From: Mycolicibacterium sp. J2
GTDB lineage: Bacteria > Actinomycetota > Actinomycetes > Mycobacteriales > Mycobacteriaceae
Assembly: GCF_026240945.1 (NCBI RefSeq)
Contig: NZ_JAPFPY010000011.1
Coordinates: 124,001-188,000, forward strand
Direction of reading: 5' to 3'
Length of the DNA stretch: 64,000 bases
Position numbers and translations under genes: made by a program. The notes below the pieces were generated by a model. That model did not search any database. It was not told where the DNA came from and saw only the letters and a program-made list of their open reading frames with translations. Of this stretch, positions 45,432 through 54,044 are shown piece by piece (position 1 is the first letter of the stretch; each line of letters starts with the position of its first letter).

Positions 45432-47783
45432 ATGCCTGAAGTCATCGCAGTCCCGGTGTTGTTTGTCAGCGAGCCGATCGTGCTGCCCGGCATGGTCGTG
45501 CCCATCGAGCTCGACGAGGCCGCCCGCGCGGCCGTCGAAGCGGCCCAGGCCGCCGCCCATGACAGCGACGCAGGGAAACTGCTCATCGCCCCGCGCCTGG
45601 ATGACCGCTACCCCACCTACGGGGTGATCGCGTCCATCGTGCAGGTCGGGCGAGTTCCCGGTGGCGGCGCCGCCGCCGTCGTGCGCGGTGAACACCGCGC
45701 GCACATCGGTTCCGGCACCACCGGACCGGGCGCGGCGCTGTGGGTCGAGGTCGAGCCGGTCGCCGAGGCCGAGGCATCGGAGGAGGCCAAAGCGCTTGCC
45801 GCCGAATACAAGAAGCTGCTGTTGGCGATGCTGCAGCGCCGGGAGGCGTGGCAGATCGTCGACGTGGTCAACAAGATCACCGACCCGTCCCAACTGGCCG
45901 ATACGGCCGGGTACGCGTCGTATCTGACCGACGTGCAGAAGCGCGAACTGTTGGAGACCGAAGACGTGGCGGCGCGGTTGCGGCTGTTGATCGCTCTGAC
46001 CGGGGAACACCTGGCCGAGGTCGAGGTCAATGACAAGATCGCCGAGGACGTCCGGGCCGGAATGGACAAGCAGCAGAAGGAATTCCTGCTGCGCCAGCAG
46101 CTCAACGCCATCCGCAAGGAACTGGGGGAATTGGATCCTGCCGGCGACGGTAACTCCGATGACTACCGGTCCCGCGTCGAGGCCGCCGACCTGCCCGAGA
46201 AGGTCCGCGAGGCCGCGCTGCGCGAGGTCGGCAAGCTGGAACGCTCCAGCGACCAGAGTCCGGAGGGCGGCTGGATCCGCACCTGGTTGGACACGGTGCT
46301 GGACCTGCCGTGGAACGTCACCACCGAGGATTCGGCCGACCTGAAAGCGGCCCGCGAGATCCTGGACGCCGACCATCACGGGCTCGACGATGTGAAGGAT
46401 CGCATCGTGGAATACCTGGCGGTGCGCGCCCGGCGGGCCCAGCGCGGTATGGCCGTCGTCGGCGGTCGCGGTTCCGGCGCTGTGATGGTGCTGGCCGGTC
46501 CGCCCGGTGTCGGTAAGACATCGCTGGGCGAATCCGTCGCACGGGCTTTGGGCCGCAAGTTCGTTCGCGTCGCCCTGGGCGGCGTGCGGGACGAGGCCGA
46601 GATCCGCGGGCACCGGCGCACCTACGTCGGCGCACTGCCCGGCCGGATCGTGCGTGCCATCGGCGAGGCGGGGTCGATGAATCCCGTCGTGTTGCTCGAC
46701 GAGATCGACAAGGTGGGATCGGACTACCGCGGCGACCCGTCGTCGGCGCTGCTCGAGGTGCTGGACCCGGCGCAGAACCACACGTTCCGGGACCACTACC
46801 TGGAGCTGGACCTGGACCTGTCCGACGTGGTGTTCCTGGCGACCGCCAACGTCATCGAGAACATCCCGTCGGCGCTGCTGGACCGCATGGAACTGATCCA
46901 GATCGACGGGTACACCGAGGACGACAAGGTGGCGATCGCCCGGGACTACCTGCTGCCCCGGCAAGCCGAGCGGGCGGCACTGACGTCGGATGACGTCACG
47001 CTCAGCGACGCTGCGTTGCGCAAGATCGCCGCGGACTACACCCGCGAACCGGGTATGCGGCAGTTCGAGCGACTGCTGGCCAAGGCGCTGCGCAAGGTCA
47101 CCACCAAGCTGGACTCCACCGCTGCCCCGATCGTGATCGACGAGCCGGATCTCGTTGACTACCTGGGCCGTCCACGGTTCACCCCGGAGTCCAATGAGCG
47201 CACCGCGGTGCCGGGGGTGGCGACCGGGCTGGCCGTCACCGGGCTCGGCGGCGACGTGCTGTACATCGAGGCCGGGTCGGTCGAGGCAGAACCGGGTCTG
47301 AAGTTGACCGGTCAGCTGGGCGACGTGATGAAGGAGTCGGCGCAGATCGCGCTGTCCTACGTCCGCGCGCACGCCGAACAGCTCGGTGTGGATCCGAAGG
47401 CGCTGGACCGCCAGATCCACGTGCACGTGCCCGCGGGTGCGGTGCCCAAGGACGGCCCGTCCGCCGGTGTGACGATGGTGACCGCACTGGTCTCCATGGC
47501 CACCGGACGGCAGGTCCGCGGCGATGTCGGCATGACCGGCGAGGTCACGCTCAACGGCCGGGTGCTGCCCATCGGCGGCGTCAAGCAGAAACTGCTTGCC
47601 GCCCAACGGGCCGGGTTGAAGACGGTCTTCATCCCGCAGCGCAACGAACCCGACCTGGACGATGTCCCGGCCGAGGTCCTGGATGCGCTGGAGGTCAAGC
47701 CGATGGTCGACGTGGCCGAGATCGTCGCCCAGGCGCTGGAGCCCGCGGACGCCCAGGCGGCCCACGTCACCCAGGCTGCGTGA
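45432..47783 (+). CDS. lon: ATP-dependent Lon protease
   Basis: A 783-residue AAA+ serine protease that degrades misfolded and regulatory proteins in the cytosol. It has an N-terminal substrate domain (starting IAVPVLFVSEPIVLPGMVVPIEL), the AAA+ module (GPPGVGKTSLGESVARALGR Walker A, VVLLDEIDKVG Walker B), and the protease domain with Ser in PKDGPSAGVTM and Lys in GGVKQKLLAA. ATG 45432 follows GGAGG by 4 bases. M. tuberculosis has no lon, so the gene marks a non-tuberculous species. A nested hairpin follows the stop. Confidence 0.97.
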   Translation: MPEVIAVPVLFVSEPIVLPGMVVPIELDEAARAAVEAAQAAAHDSDAGKLLIAPRLDDRYPTYGVIASIVQVGRVPGGGAAAVVRGEHRAHIGSGTTGPGAALWVEVEPVAEAEASEEAKALAAEYKKLLLAMLQRREAWQIVDVVNKITDPSQLADTAGYASYLTDVQKRELLETEDVAARLRLLIALTGEHLAEVEVNDKIAEDVRAGMDKQQKEFLLRQQLNAIRKELGELDPAGDGNSDDYRSRVEAADLPEKVREAALREVGKLERSSDQSPEGGWIRTWLDTVLDLPWNVTTEDSADLKAAREILDADHHGLDDVKDRIVEYLAVRARRAQRGMAVVGGRGSGAVMVLAGPPGVGKTSLGESVARALGRKFVRVALGGVRDEAEIRGHRRTYVGALPGRIVRAIGEAGSMNPVVLLDEIDKVGSDYRGDPSSALLEVLDPAQNHTFRDHYLELDLDLSDVVFLATANVIENIPSALLDRMELIQIDGYTEDDKVAIARDYLLPRQAERAALTSDDVTLSDAALRKIAADYTREPGMRQFERLLAKALRKVTTKLDSTAAPIVIDEPDLVDYLGRPRFTPESNERTAVPGVATGLAVTGLGGDVLYIEAGSVEAEPGLKLTGQLGDVMKESAQIALSYVRAHAEQLGVDPKALDRQIHVHVPAGAVPKDGPSAGVTMVTALVSMATGRQVRGDVGMTGEVTLNGRVLPIGGVKQKLLAAQRAGLKTVFIPQRNEPDLDDVPAEVLDALEVKPMVDVAEIVAQALEPADAQAAHVTQAA

Positions 47784-47794
47784 CGACATAAACC

Positions 47795-47856
47795 CGCGAA
47801 CGTGCGCGTTTGTACGGTCTGACACGGTGTGTCGCGTGCAAACGCGCACGTTCGCG
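47795..47856. terminator. 18-bp inverted repeat with nested hairpin after lon
   Basis: CGCGAACGTGCGCGTTTG (47795-47812) pairs perfectly with 47839-47856. The 26-base loop contains a second hairpin, GACAC-ggt-GTGTC (47821-47833). It starts 12 bases after the lon stop. Its GAACGTGC core is shared with the repeat after the biuret unit, suggesting a recurring terminator-like element. Confidence 0.7.
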
Positions 47857-47904
47857 CGAGATCCCAGAGGTTAGGACCAGGCCTGGCTGGGAACCACATA
47901 CCGC

Positions 47905-48633
47905 ATGACCGTGCGGATCGGCACCTCCGGTTGGTCCTATGACCACTGGACCTCGGTGCTCTATCCGCCGGGCACGCCGGTGGCCAAGCGGCTGGCCTAT
48001 TACGTCGAGGAGTTCGACACCGTCGAACTCAACGCCAGCTTCTACCGTTGGCCGCGGGACGCCGTGTTCGAGGGCTGGCAACGCCGCCTGCCACCCGGTT
48101 TCACCATGACCGTCAAGGCACACCGCGGCCTGACCCACTTCCGCCGACTGCGCAACCCAGAGCCCTGGGTGGAGCGCTTCGAGCGGTGTTGGCGCGCGCT
48201 CGGGGCGCGCCGCGAAGTGCTGCTCATCCAGCTACATCCCGAATTGGCCCGCGACGATGCGCTGCTCGAGCATTTTCTGACGGTGATGCCCGACTGGATC
48301 CCGTTGGCCGTCGAATTTCGCCACGACTCGTGGAACACCGACGAGGTCTTCCACCTGCTGGAGCGCCACGACGCCGCCTACGTGGTGACCAGCGGCGCCG
48401 GCCTACCGTGTGTTCCCCGCGCGACGAGCCGCCTGGTGTATCTGCGCATGCACGGACCGGACAACGAAAAGCTCTATGCGGGTTCGTATTCCGATGACGC
48501 ACTGCAGTGGTGGGCGGACCTCATCGAGGACTGGCGTGAGGACGGCCGCGATGTCGTGGTGTATTTCAACAACGACGGTGACGGCAACGCGGTGTACAAC
48601 GCCCGTACGCTCAAACGGCTGGTCGGCGCGTAG
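47905..48633 (+). CDS. DUF72 domain protein
   Basis: A 242-residue TIM-barrel-like protein of the DUF72 (YecE) family. It begins VRIGTSGWSYDHW and contains the conserved FDTVELNASFYRWP, FTMTVKAHRGLTHF and VVVYFNNDGDGNAVYNA. The function of DUF72 is not established; a nuclease-like or sugar-related role has been suggested. ATG 47905 gives the family start. It begins a run of four small + strand genes. Confidence 0.87.
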   Translation: MTVRIGTSGWSYDHWTSVLYPPGTPVAKRLAYYVEEFDTVELNASFYRWPRDAVFEGWQRRLPPGFTMTVKAHRGLTHFRRLRNPEPWVERFERCWRALGARREVLLIQLHPELARDDALLEHFLTVMPDWIPLAVEFRHDSWNTDEVFHLLERHDAAYVVTSGAGLPCVPRATSRLVYLRMHGPDNEKLYAGSYSDDALQWWADLIEDWREDGRDVVVYFNNDGDGNAVYNARTLKRLVGA

Positions 48634-48655
48634 ACCCGACCTTAAACTCGACCCC

Positions 48656-49042
48656 ATGGTGGTCAACACCCTCAAACGCCGCATCGTGCACACCGCCCAG
48701 CGCTACCTGGTGAATCCCGTGGGCCGCAAGCTCCCGGTGACCATGTTGGAGACCACGGGGCGGACCTCCGGACAGCCCCGGCACACCGCCGTCGGGGGCC
48801 GCGTTGTCGACAACACGTTCTGGCTCGTCTCCGAGCATGGGGCGCAGTCGGACTATGTGAAGAACATCAAGGCGAACCCGGCGGTGCGGCTCCGGCTCAA
48901 CGGCCGTTGGCGCACCGGCACGGCGCACCTGCTGCCCGACGACGACACCGCGACCCGGTTGGCGCAGCTGCCCGCGCTCAACAGCGCGGTGGTCCGCATG
49001 ATGGGCAGCGACCTGCTCACCATCCGCATCGACCTGGACTGA
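48656..49042 (+). CDS. F420/deazaflavin-dependent nitroreductase-like protein
   Basis: A 128-residue split-barrel protein of the mycobacterial nitroreductase/quinone reductase family that includes Ddn. It has KLPVTMLETTGRTSGQPRHTAVGGRVVDNTFWLVSEHGAQSDYVKNIKANPAVRL, where the TxGRxSG turn binds the cofactor phosphate. It is likely cytosolic or membrane-associated and reduces quinones or xenobiotics. It is 22 bases after the DUF72 gene and one base before the TfoX-like gene. Confidence 0.8.
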   Translation: MVVNTLKRRIVHTAQRYLVNPVGRKLPVTMLETTGRTSGQPRHTAVGGRVVDNTFWLVSEHGAQSDYVKNIKANPAVRLRLNGRWRTGTAHLLPDDDTATRLAQLPALNSAVVRMMGSDLLTIRIDLD

Positions 49043-49043
49043 C

Positions 49044-49385
49044 ATGGCCTACGACGAGGATCTGGCCAACCGGGTCCGGGAGATCCTGGCCGGCAGCGGC
49101 GATGTCGATGAGAAGCGGATGTTCGGCGGCCTGGCCTTTCTGGTGCAGGGCAACATGGCCGTCGCCGTCAGCGGTCACGGCGGACTGATGGTGCGGGTGC
49201 CGCCCGAGGACACCGCGGCGTTGCTGACCCGAGAGCATGTCGAACCCATGGTGATGGCCGGCCGCGAAACCCGCGGGTGGCTGCGCGTCGGTGCCGACGG
49301 CGTCCGCACCCAGCGACAACTCCGGCCATGGGTGGTTCGCGGGCTGGAGTACGCGGGAGGGCTGCCCGCCAAGAAGCGCCGTTAG
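49044..49385 (+). CDS. TfoX N-terminal-like protein
   Basis: A 113-residue protein with the TfoX_N pattern MAYDEDLANRVREIL, EKRMFGGLAFLVQGNMAVAVS and MVMAGRETRGWLRV. In gamma-proteobacteria TfoX controls competence, but stand-alone N-domains in actinobacteria have no known role. It begins one base after the nitroreductase-like gene, in the same operon. The C-terminus ends with a basic tail (AKKRR). Confidence 0.83.
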   Translation: MAYDEDLANRVREILAGSGDVDEKRMFGGLAFLVQGNMAVAVSGHGGLMVRVPPEDTAALLTREHVEPMVMAGRETRGWLRVGADGVRTQRQLRPWVVRGLEYAGGLPAKKRR

Positions 49386-49415
49386 CCCGGCGGCGGGAAC
49401 GGGTATGCCTGCCTC

Positions 49416-50051
49416 ATGCCCGGTGCACCCGACCTGGCAGCGCGCCTGCTCCGGCAAGCCGGTAGCACCTTTGCCGATGAAGCCGGCATCACGCTGCATG
49501 ACACACCCAAACCCCTGTTCCAGTTGCTGGTGCTCACCATGCTGGCCAGTAAGCCGATCAGTGCCGAGGTCGCGGTGTCCGCGGCCGCCGAGGTGTTCCG
49601 CAGCGGGTTGCGTACACCGGACGCGGTTCTCGACGCCGACCGCCGCACCATGATCGACGCGTTCGGCCGGGCCGGCTACGCCCGGTACGACGAGAGTTCA
49701 GCCACCCGACTCACCGCGCTGGCCAGCCGGGTGCACGACCGCTACGGTGGCGATCTGCGGAGGCTGGCCGAGGAATCCGAGGGCGATACCGACACGGCCG
49801 CGCGGGCGTTGCAGCAATTCGACGGCGTCGGCCCCACCGGCGCCGACATCTATCTGCGCGAGGTGCAGGGCGTATGGCCCTGGGTGCAGCCATATTTCGA
49901 CGAACGTGCGGTCGCCGGAGCACGGCAACTCGGCCTGCCGACCGAGTCGGCCCGATTGCTCGAGTTGTCCGAGGGGCGCCCGGCCCAGTTGGCCGCCGCG
50001 CTGGTCCGCGTCGCACTCGATGACGAGCTGCGGGACCGGGTCAGCGCGTAG
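49416..50051 (+). CDS. HhH-GPD superfamily DNA glycosylase-like protein
   Basis: A 211-residue helical protein resembling EndoIII/AlkA-type glycosylases. Hairpin LQQFDGVGPTGADIY is followed by VWPWVQPYFDERAV, where D162 is in the place of the catalytic Asp. The Lys of bifunctional enzymes (GVGxK) is replaced by T141, and there is no C-terminal four-Cys iron-sulfur loop. It would therefore be at most a monofunctional glycosylase. It closes a run of + strand genes after the TfoX-like gene. Confidence 0.72.
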   Translation: MPGAPDLAARLLRQAGSTFADEAGITLHDTPKPLFQLLVLTMLASKPISAEVAVSAAAEVFRSGLRTPDAVLDADRRTMIDAFGRAGYARYDESSATRLTALASRVHDRYGGDLRRLAEESEGDTDTAARALQQFDGVGPTGADIYLREVQGVWPWVQPYFDERAVAGARQLGLPTESARLLELSEGRPAQLAAALVRVALDDELRDRVSA

Positions 50052-50090
50052 AACCGCCGCACGGATCCTCTCTACGTATAAGGAGAACAT

Positions 50091-51281
50091 ATGGCCACCC
50101 TTCCCACCTTCGTCATCGTCGGCGCCGGACTGGCCGGCGCCAAAGCAGCAGAATCCTTGCGCAACAACGACTTCGGTGGTCAGATCATCCTGTTCGGCAC
50201 CGAGGCGCGGTTGCCCTACGAGCGACCGCCGCTGTCCAAGGACTACCTGGCCGGAAAGAAGGAACTCGACGAGTTCACCGTGCAGCCCGAAAGCTGGTAC
50301 CGCGAAAACGATATCGACCTGCGACTGAACACCAGCGTCGCGACCATCGACCGCTCCGCCCACGCCATCGGCCATTCCGAGGGCAAGCACGAGCACTACG
50401 ACAAACTGCTCTTGGCTACCGGATCGGCGGCGCGCCGACCGCCCATCGCGGGTTCCGATGCCGACGGTGTGCACGTGCTACGGACCATCGACGATGCCGC
50501 GGCGCTGCGATCCCGGCTCACCGACGGCACCCGACTGGCCGTCATCGGCGCGGGCTGGATCGGTTTGGAGGTTGCCGCGGGTGCCCGCCAGGCCGGTGCC
50601 GAGGTCACCGTGGTGGAGTCCGCGGATCTGCCGCTGGCCGCCTTGGGGCGCGATATCGCGCAGGTGTTCGCCGACCTCCATCGCGAGCACGGCGTCGATC
50701 TGCGGCTGGGCGCGCAGGTCGAACAGATCAGCACCGAGGCCGGCCGTGTGACCGGAGTGCTACTGGCCGACGGATCAACCGTGGACGCCGATCTCGTGCT
50801 CGTCGCGGTGGGTGCCCAGCCTCGCATCGAACTGGCCGAGGCGGCGGGACTGGCGCTGGCCGACGGCGGCGTGGCCGTCGACGCCGCGTTGCGCACCAGC
50901 GATCCCGACATCTTCGCCGTCGGGGATATCGCCGCAGCCGAACACCCGTTGTTGCACACCAGGATCCGGACCGAGCACTGGGCCAACGCGCTCAAACAAC
51001 CCGCCGTCGCGGTGGCGGGCATGCTCGGCTCACCCGGTAGCTACGACGAGTTGCCGTACTTCTTCACCGACCAGTACGACCTCGGCATGGAGTACGTCGG
51101 CCACGCACCACCGGAGGCCAAGGTGGTGTTCCGCGGCGACGTCGCCGGCCGCGAATTCACCGCGTTCTGGGTGGACGACGACGATCGGGTGCTGGCCGGC
51201 ATGAACGTCAACATCTGGGAAGGCCTGGACGACATCAAGGCGATGGTGCGCAGCCGGCAGCCGCTCGGGGACGCCGGCTGA
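50091..51281 (+). CDS. FAD-dependent ferredoxin/rubredoxin reductase-type NAD(P)H oxidoreductase
   Basis: A 396-residue flavoprotein with two Rossmann domains: FAD motif IVGAGLAGAKAAESLR near residue 8 and NAD motif VIGAGWIGLEVAAGARQAG near 150. The conserved FAVGDIAA closes the FAD site. RLPYERPPLSKDYL is typical of ferredoxin reductases that serve P450s or dioxygenases (BphA4 class). A strong GGAG lies upstream of ATG 50091. No ferredoxin or P450 gene is adjacent. It corresponds in position and type to Rv1869c, from memory. Confidence 0.88.
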   Translation: MATLPTFVIVGAGLAGAKAAESLRNNDFGGQIILFGTEARLPYERPPLSKDYLAGKKELDEFTVQPESWYRENDIDLRLNTSVATIDRSAHAIGHSEGKHEHYDKLLLATGSAARRPPIAGSDADGVHVLRTIDDAAALRSRLTDGTRLAVIGAGWIGLEVAAGARQAGAEVTVVESADLPLAALGRDIAQVFADLHREHGVDLRLGAQVEQISTEAGRVTGVLLADGSTVDADLVLVAVGAQPRIELAEAAGLALADGGVAVDAALRTSDPDIFAVGDIAAAEHPLLHTRIRTEHWANALKQPAVAVAGMLGSPGSYDELPYFFTDQYDLGMEYVGHAPPEAKVVFRGDVAGREFTAFWVDDDDRVLAGMNVNIWEGLDDIKAMVRSRQPLGDAG

Positions 51282-51298
51282 GCACTACCGGGTGTCGG

Positions 51299-52774
51299 TC
51301 ATTCCAGGACGGCCACACCATCCGCGCCGACCGTCGCCTTGACGCCGGCGATGTCCTCGGTGACGGTCGCCTGGGCCTGGGTGAGGTCGGTGATCACGGC
51401 CAGCGCCCGGCTGCCCGTGGGTGTGCGCACCGCCAGGAACGCCTTTTCCGCGGTGCCCTCACGAGTGAACGGCGTTGTCCAGGTCTCCACCGTGCCGACC
51501 CCGGCCCACTCGTCCTCGGCCACAACGGTCGGTTCGGCATCGACCGCCGATTGCACGTCCTCCCAACGGAATCCGCCGGCGGGAGGCTCGGTGCTGTACA
51601 CGCCGAAGCTGTGCTTGGTCAGGTATCCGCCATTGGCGCTCACCAGCCCGACGGCGCCGGGTGAGGCGGTGAGCCGTTCGGCCATGGTGGCGATCGAGTG
51701 TGAGACATAGTTGTTCCACGGCCCCCCGGCGAACGTCAGCCCGCCGGTCACCGTCAGCGGACGCCGGGCGTCCTCGGTGGGCAATCCGAGTTCGTTGGCC
51801 GCGACCTGCACCGCGCACGGGAAGCAGGAGTAGAGGTCGACCAGGTCGACATCGTCGATCCCGCGGCCGGCCAGTTCCAGCACCCGCGCTCCGGCCAGCC
51901 GAATGGCCGGTGAGCCGTCGAAGCGGGCCCGCTCTCCGATCAGATACGTATCGTGCGCATCGGTGCCGGCGTGCGGAAACACCCAGCTCTCGCGCGGAAT
52001 GCGCAGCGCATCGGCCTTCTCCACGGAGGTGAGGATCAGGGCCGCGCCTTGGTCGACCATGTTGTTCGAGTTCATCAATTTGGTGTAGGGCCAGCTGATC
52101 ATCCGGTTGTCCGGTCCCGGCTGCCAGATCTCTTCGGCCGTGTGGGCGGCGCGGTTCCACGCGTGCGGATTGTCGGCGGCCACCGCGCTGAACCCGGCCC
52201 ACAGCCGGCCGATCCGGCGGCGGTGCGCCTCGGCTGACTCCCCCGACGCAATGCGCAAGGCCTGCTCGAACATCGGATAGACGTAGGCCGGGCGGTCCAA
52301 TCCGATCCGGATCTCGGTGGGCCCGGCCAATACGAATTCGTCGTCGGCACCCGGGGGCAACGGCACCGACTCATCCTGGTTCGTGCCGACCAGTTTCTCG
52401 CCGCGCGCGCGCAACCGCGTGCGACTGCGCCAGGTTTCCCCTCCGGCGATGAGCACCACGTCGTTACGGCCCTCTTGGATGTCCAGGCAGGCCTGGTTCA
52501 CCAACGACTGCGGAACGTTGCCGCCGATGCTGGTGTATCGGGTCAGCGCGCCGGGCGCACCGATCCGCTGCGCCAACAGCAGTCCGGGATCGCGGTAGCG
52601 CCAGGACAACAGGTTGACGATGCGCACCGCGTCGACTTTTTCCAGGATGCGGGGCTCGGCCGCGGCTCGGGCCGCCCGCTCCATCAGATCGACCGGTTCG
52701 GTCGTGGCGCTCTCCTCGAGCTGGTTGATCTGGCCGTAGCCGACGAGGACCGGAGTGCGTGGGTCAAGAGACAT
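51299..52774 (-). CDS. Thiolase-like acetyl-CoA acetyltransferase family protein, probably non-canonical
   Basis: A 491-residue thiolase-fold protein starting MSLDPRTPVLVGYGQ. The segment aligned with the active-site Cys reads SIGGNVPQSLVNQACLDIQEG, with Gly where Cys is expected. The C-terminal GHP motif is replaced by FAGGPWNNY. It is thus unlikely to do classical thiolysis; such proteins are often called acetyl-CoA acetyltransferase or lipid-transfer-like. It resembles Rv1867 in position. It is divergent from the CPBP gene over an AT-rich promoter. Confidence 0.8.
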   Translation of the reverse strand: MSLDPRTPVLVGYGQINQLEESATTEPVDLMERAARAAAEPRILEKVDAVRIVNLLSWRYRDPGLLLAQRIGAPGALTRYTSIGGNVPQSLVNQACLDIQEGRNDVVLIAGGETWRSRTRLRARGEKLVGTNQDESVPLPPGADDEFVLAGPTEIRIGLDRPAYVYPMFEQALRIASGESAEAHRRRIGRLWAGFSAVAADNPHAWNRAAHTAEEIWQPGPDNRMISWPYTKLMNSNNMVDQGAALILTSVEKADALRIPRESWVFPHAGTDAHDTYLIGERARFDGSPAIRLAGARVLELAGRGIDDVDLVDLYSCFPCAVQVAANELGLPTEDARRPLTVTGGLTFAGGPWNNYVSHSIATMAERLTASPGAVGLVSANGGYLTKHSFGVYSTEPPAGGFRWEDVQSAVDAEPTVVAEDEWAGVGTVETWTTPFTREGTAEKAFLAVRTPTGSRALAVITDLTQAQATVTEDIAGVKATVGADGVAVLE

Positions 52775-52821
52775 AGTTCTATAACTTAGATAGATAACCC
52801 GGGCACGTACACTGGGGGGCG

Positions 52822-53598
52822 ATGTCTGACCTCGCCGCGTCGGCCGTACCGCTCTCCCCGCCAGCTCATCCACTGGTGGGCACCCTCGCGGCGCTGCACC
52901 ACTTCCGCGTCTATGCCGACGTCGCGATCGTCGTCGTGGTGCTGGTCGCCACCAATCTCATTGCGCACTTCACCACCCCGTGGGCCAATATCGCGACGGT
53001 GCCGGCCGCGGCCATCGGGTTGGTGGCGCTCGTCCGCGCTCGTGGGCTGGGCTGGTCCGAGCTGGGGCTGGGCCGCGAACACTGGCGCTCGGGCGCCGGG
53101 TACGCGGCCGCCGCCGTCGGCATCGTGCTGGCGGTGATCGCCGTCGGGGTGTTGTTGCCCTGGACGCGCCCGCTGTTCATGAACAACCACTACGCCACGG
53201 TGTCGGGCGCGCTGATCGCCTCGATGATCATCATCCCGTTGCAGACCGTCATTCCCGAAGAGTTGGCGTTCCGCGGGGTGCTGCACGGTGCACTGGACCG
53301 CGCCTGGGGTTTCCGCGGGGTCGCCGCGGCCGGCTCGTTGCTGTTCGGCCTGTGGCACATCGCCAGCTCACTGGGACTGACCAGCGGTAACGCCGGTTTC
53401 ACCCATCTTCTGGGCGGGGGCGTGTTCGGCATGGTGGCGGGCGTGGTCGGCGCGGTGCTGGCCACCACGGCGGCCGGCTTCGTGTTCACCTGGCTGCGAC
53501 GCCGCAGCGGCAGCCTGCTCGCGCCGATCGCACTGCACTGGTCGCTGAACGGGATGGGCGCCCTGGCCGCGGCCCTGGTCTGGCACGCGACGTTCTGA
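52822..53598 (+). CDS. CPBP-family intramembrane metalloprotease
   Basis: A 258-residue protein with about seven to eight helices and the CPBP motifs in order: PEELAFRGVL (EExxxR), FGLWHIASS (FxxxH) and APIALHWSLNGMG (HxxxN). These residues form the intramembrane metal site of Rce1/CAAX-type proteases. A TACACT -10-like box ends 8 bases before ATG 52822, so the message may be leaderless. It resembles Rv1863c in the same neighbourhood. The substrate is unknown. Confidence 0.85.
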   Translation: MSDLAASAVPLSPPAHPLVGTLAALHHFRVYADVAIVVVVLVATNLIAHFTTPWANIATVPAAAIGLVALVRARGLGWSELGLGREHWRSGAGYAAAAVGIVLAVIAVGVLLPWTRPLFMNNHYATVSGALIASMIIIPLQTVIPEELAFRGVLHGALDRAWGFRGVAAAGSLLFGLWHIASSLGLTSGNAGFTHLLGGGVFGMVAGVVGAVLATTAAGFVFTWLRRRSGSLLAPIALHWSLNGMGALAAALVWHATF

Positions 53599-53640
53599 CC
53601 GAGATCTGCTGAACTCGGCGTCGGCCCGGGACTGACGCCG

Positions 53641-53940
53641 TCAGTCCCGACGGACCAGCCCCACGATCCACAACAGGATCACTGAACCGAGAACAGCGGT
53701 GAACAGGGTGAACCACCACCCGCCGGCAGCCGTGTCGAGGAAGAAACTCAACAGGAATCCACCGATCAGGGCGCCGACGATGCCGATCACGATGTTCATC
53801 AGGATCCCGGATCCGCCACCCTTGACGAGCTTGCCGGCGATCCAGCCGGCGAGCGCGCCGATGATGATGTAGCCGATCCAGCCCACGCTGGTCAGCGTGG
53901 TCGAACGGGCCAGAAGTTCAGTCGAAGCAACGATGTCCAT
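53641..53940 (-). CDS. GlsB/YeaQ/YmgE-family membrane protein
   Basis: A 99-residue, three-helix protein of the transglycosylase-associated family. The Gly-rich pattern IIIGALAGWIAGKLVKGGGSGILMNIVIGIVGALIGGFL is diagnostic. Members are stress-induced small membrane proteins of uncertain role. The 15-residue N-terminal lead before the first helix is longer than usual, so an internal start is possible. It is the likely equivalent of Rv1861 next to apa. Confidence 0.87.
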   Translation of the reverse strand: MDIVASTELLARSTTLTSVGWIGYIIIGALAGWIAGKLVKGGGSGILMNIVIGIVGALIGGFLLSFFLDTAAGGWWFTLFTAVLGSVILLWIVGLVRRD

Positions 53941-54044
53941 GCGCAGGCCTCCTGCTTACCACCGAGAGACCCGGCCCAATTGCCGGGTCACTTCCGGTGT
54001 ACCCGCTGCAGGTCACGATCCGACCGGCGAAACGGCCACAAATA

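Noticed and set aside
44757-47849. Very long open frame antisense to lon (about 1030 codons)
   Set aside because: It is a by-product of high-GC codon use opposite lon. Its translation is His/Gln/Arg-rich with no domain, while the sense strand encodes an intact Lon protease.
52775-52821. TetR-type operator between the thiolase-like and CPBP genes
   Set aside because: The stretch is AT-rich with only 4-base arms (CTAT/ATAG); it is better read as overlapping promoters.
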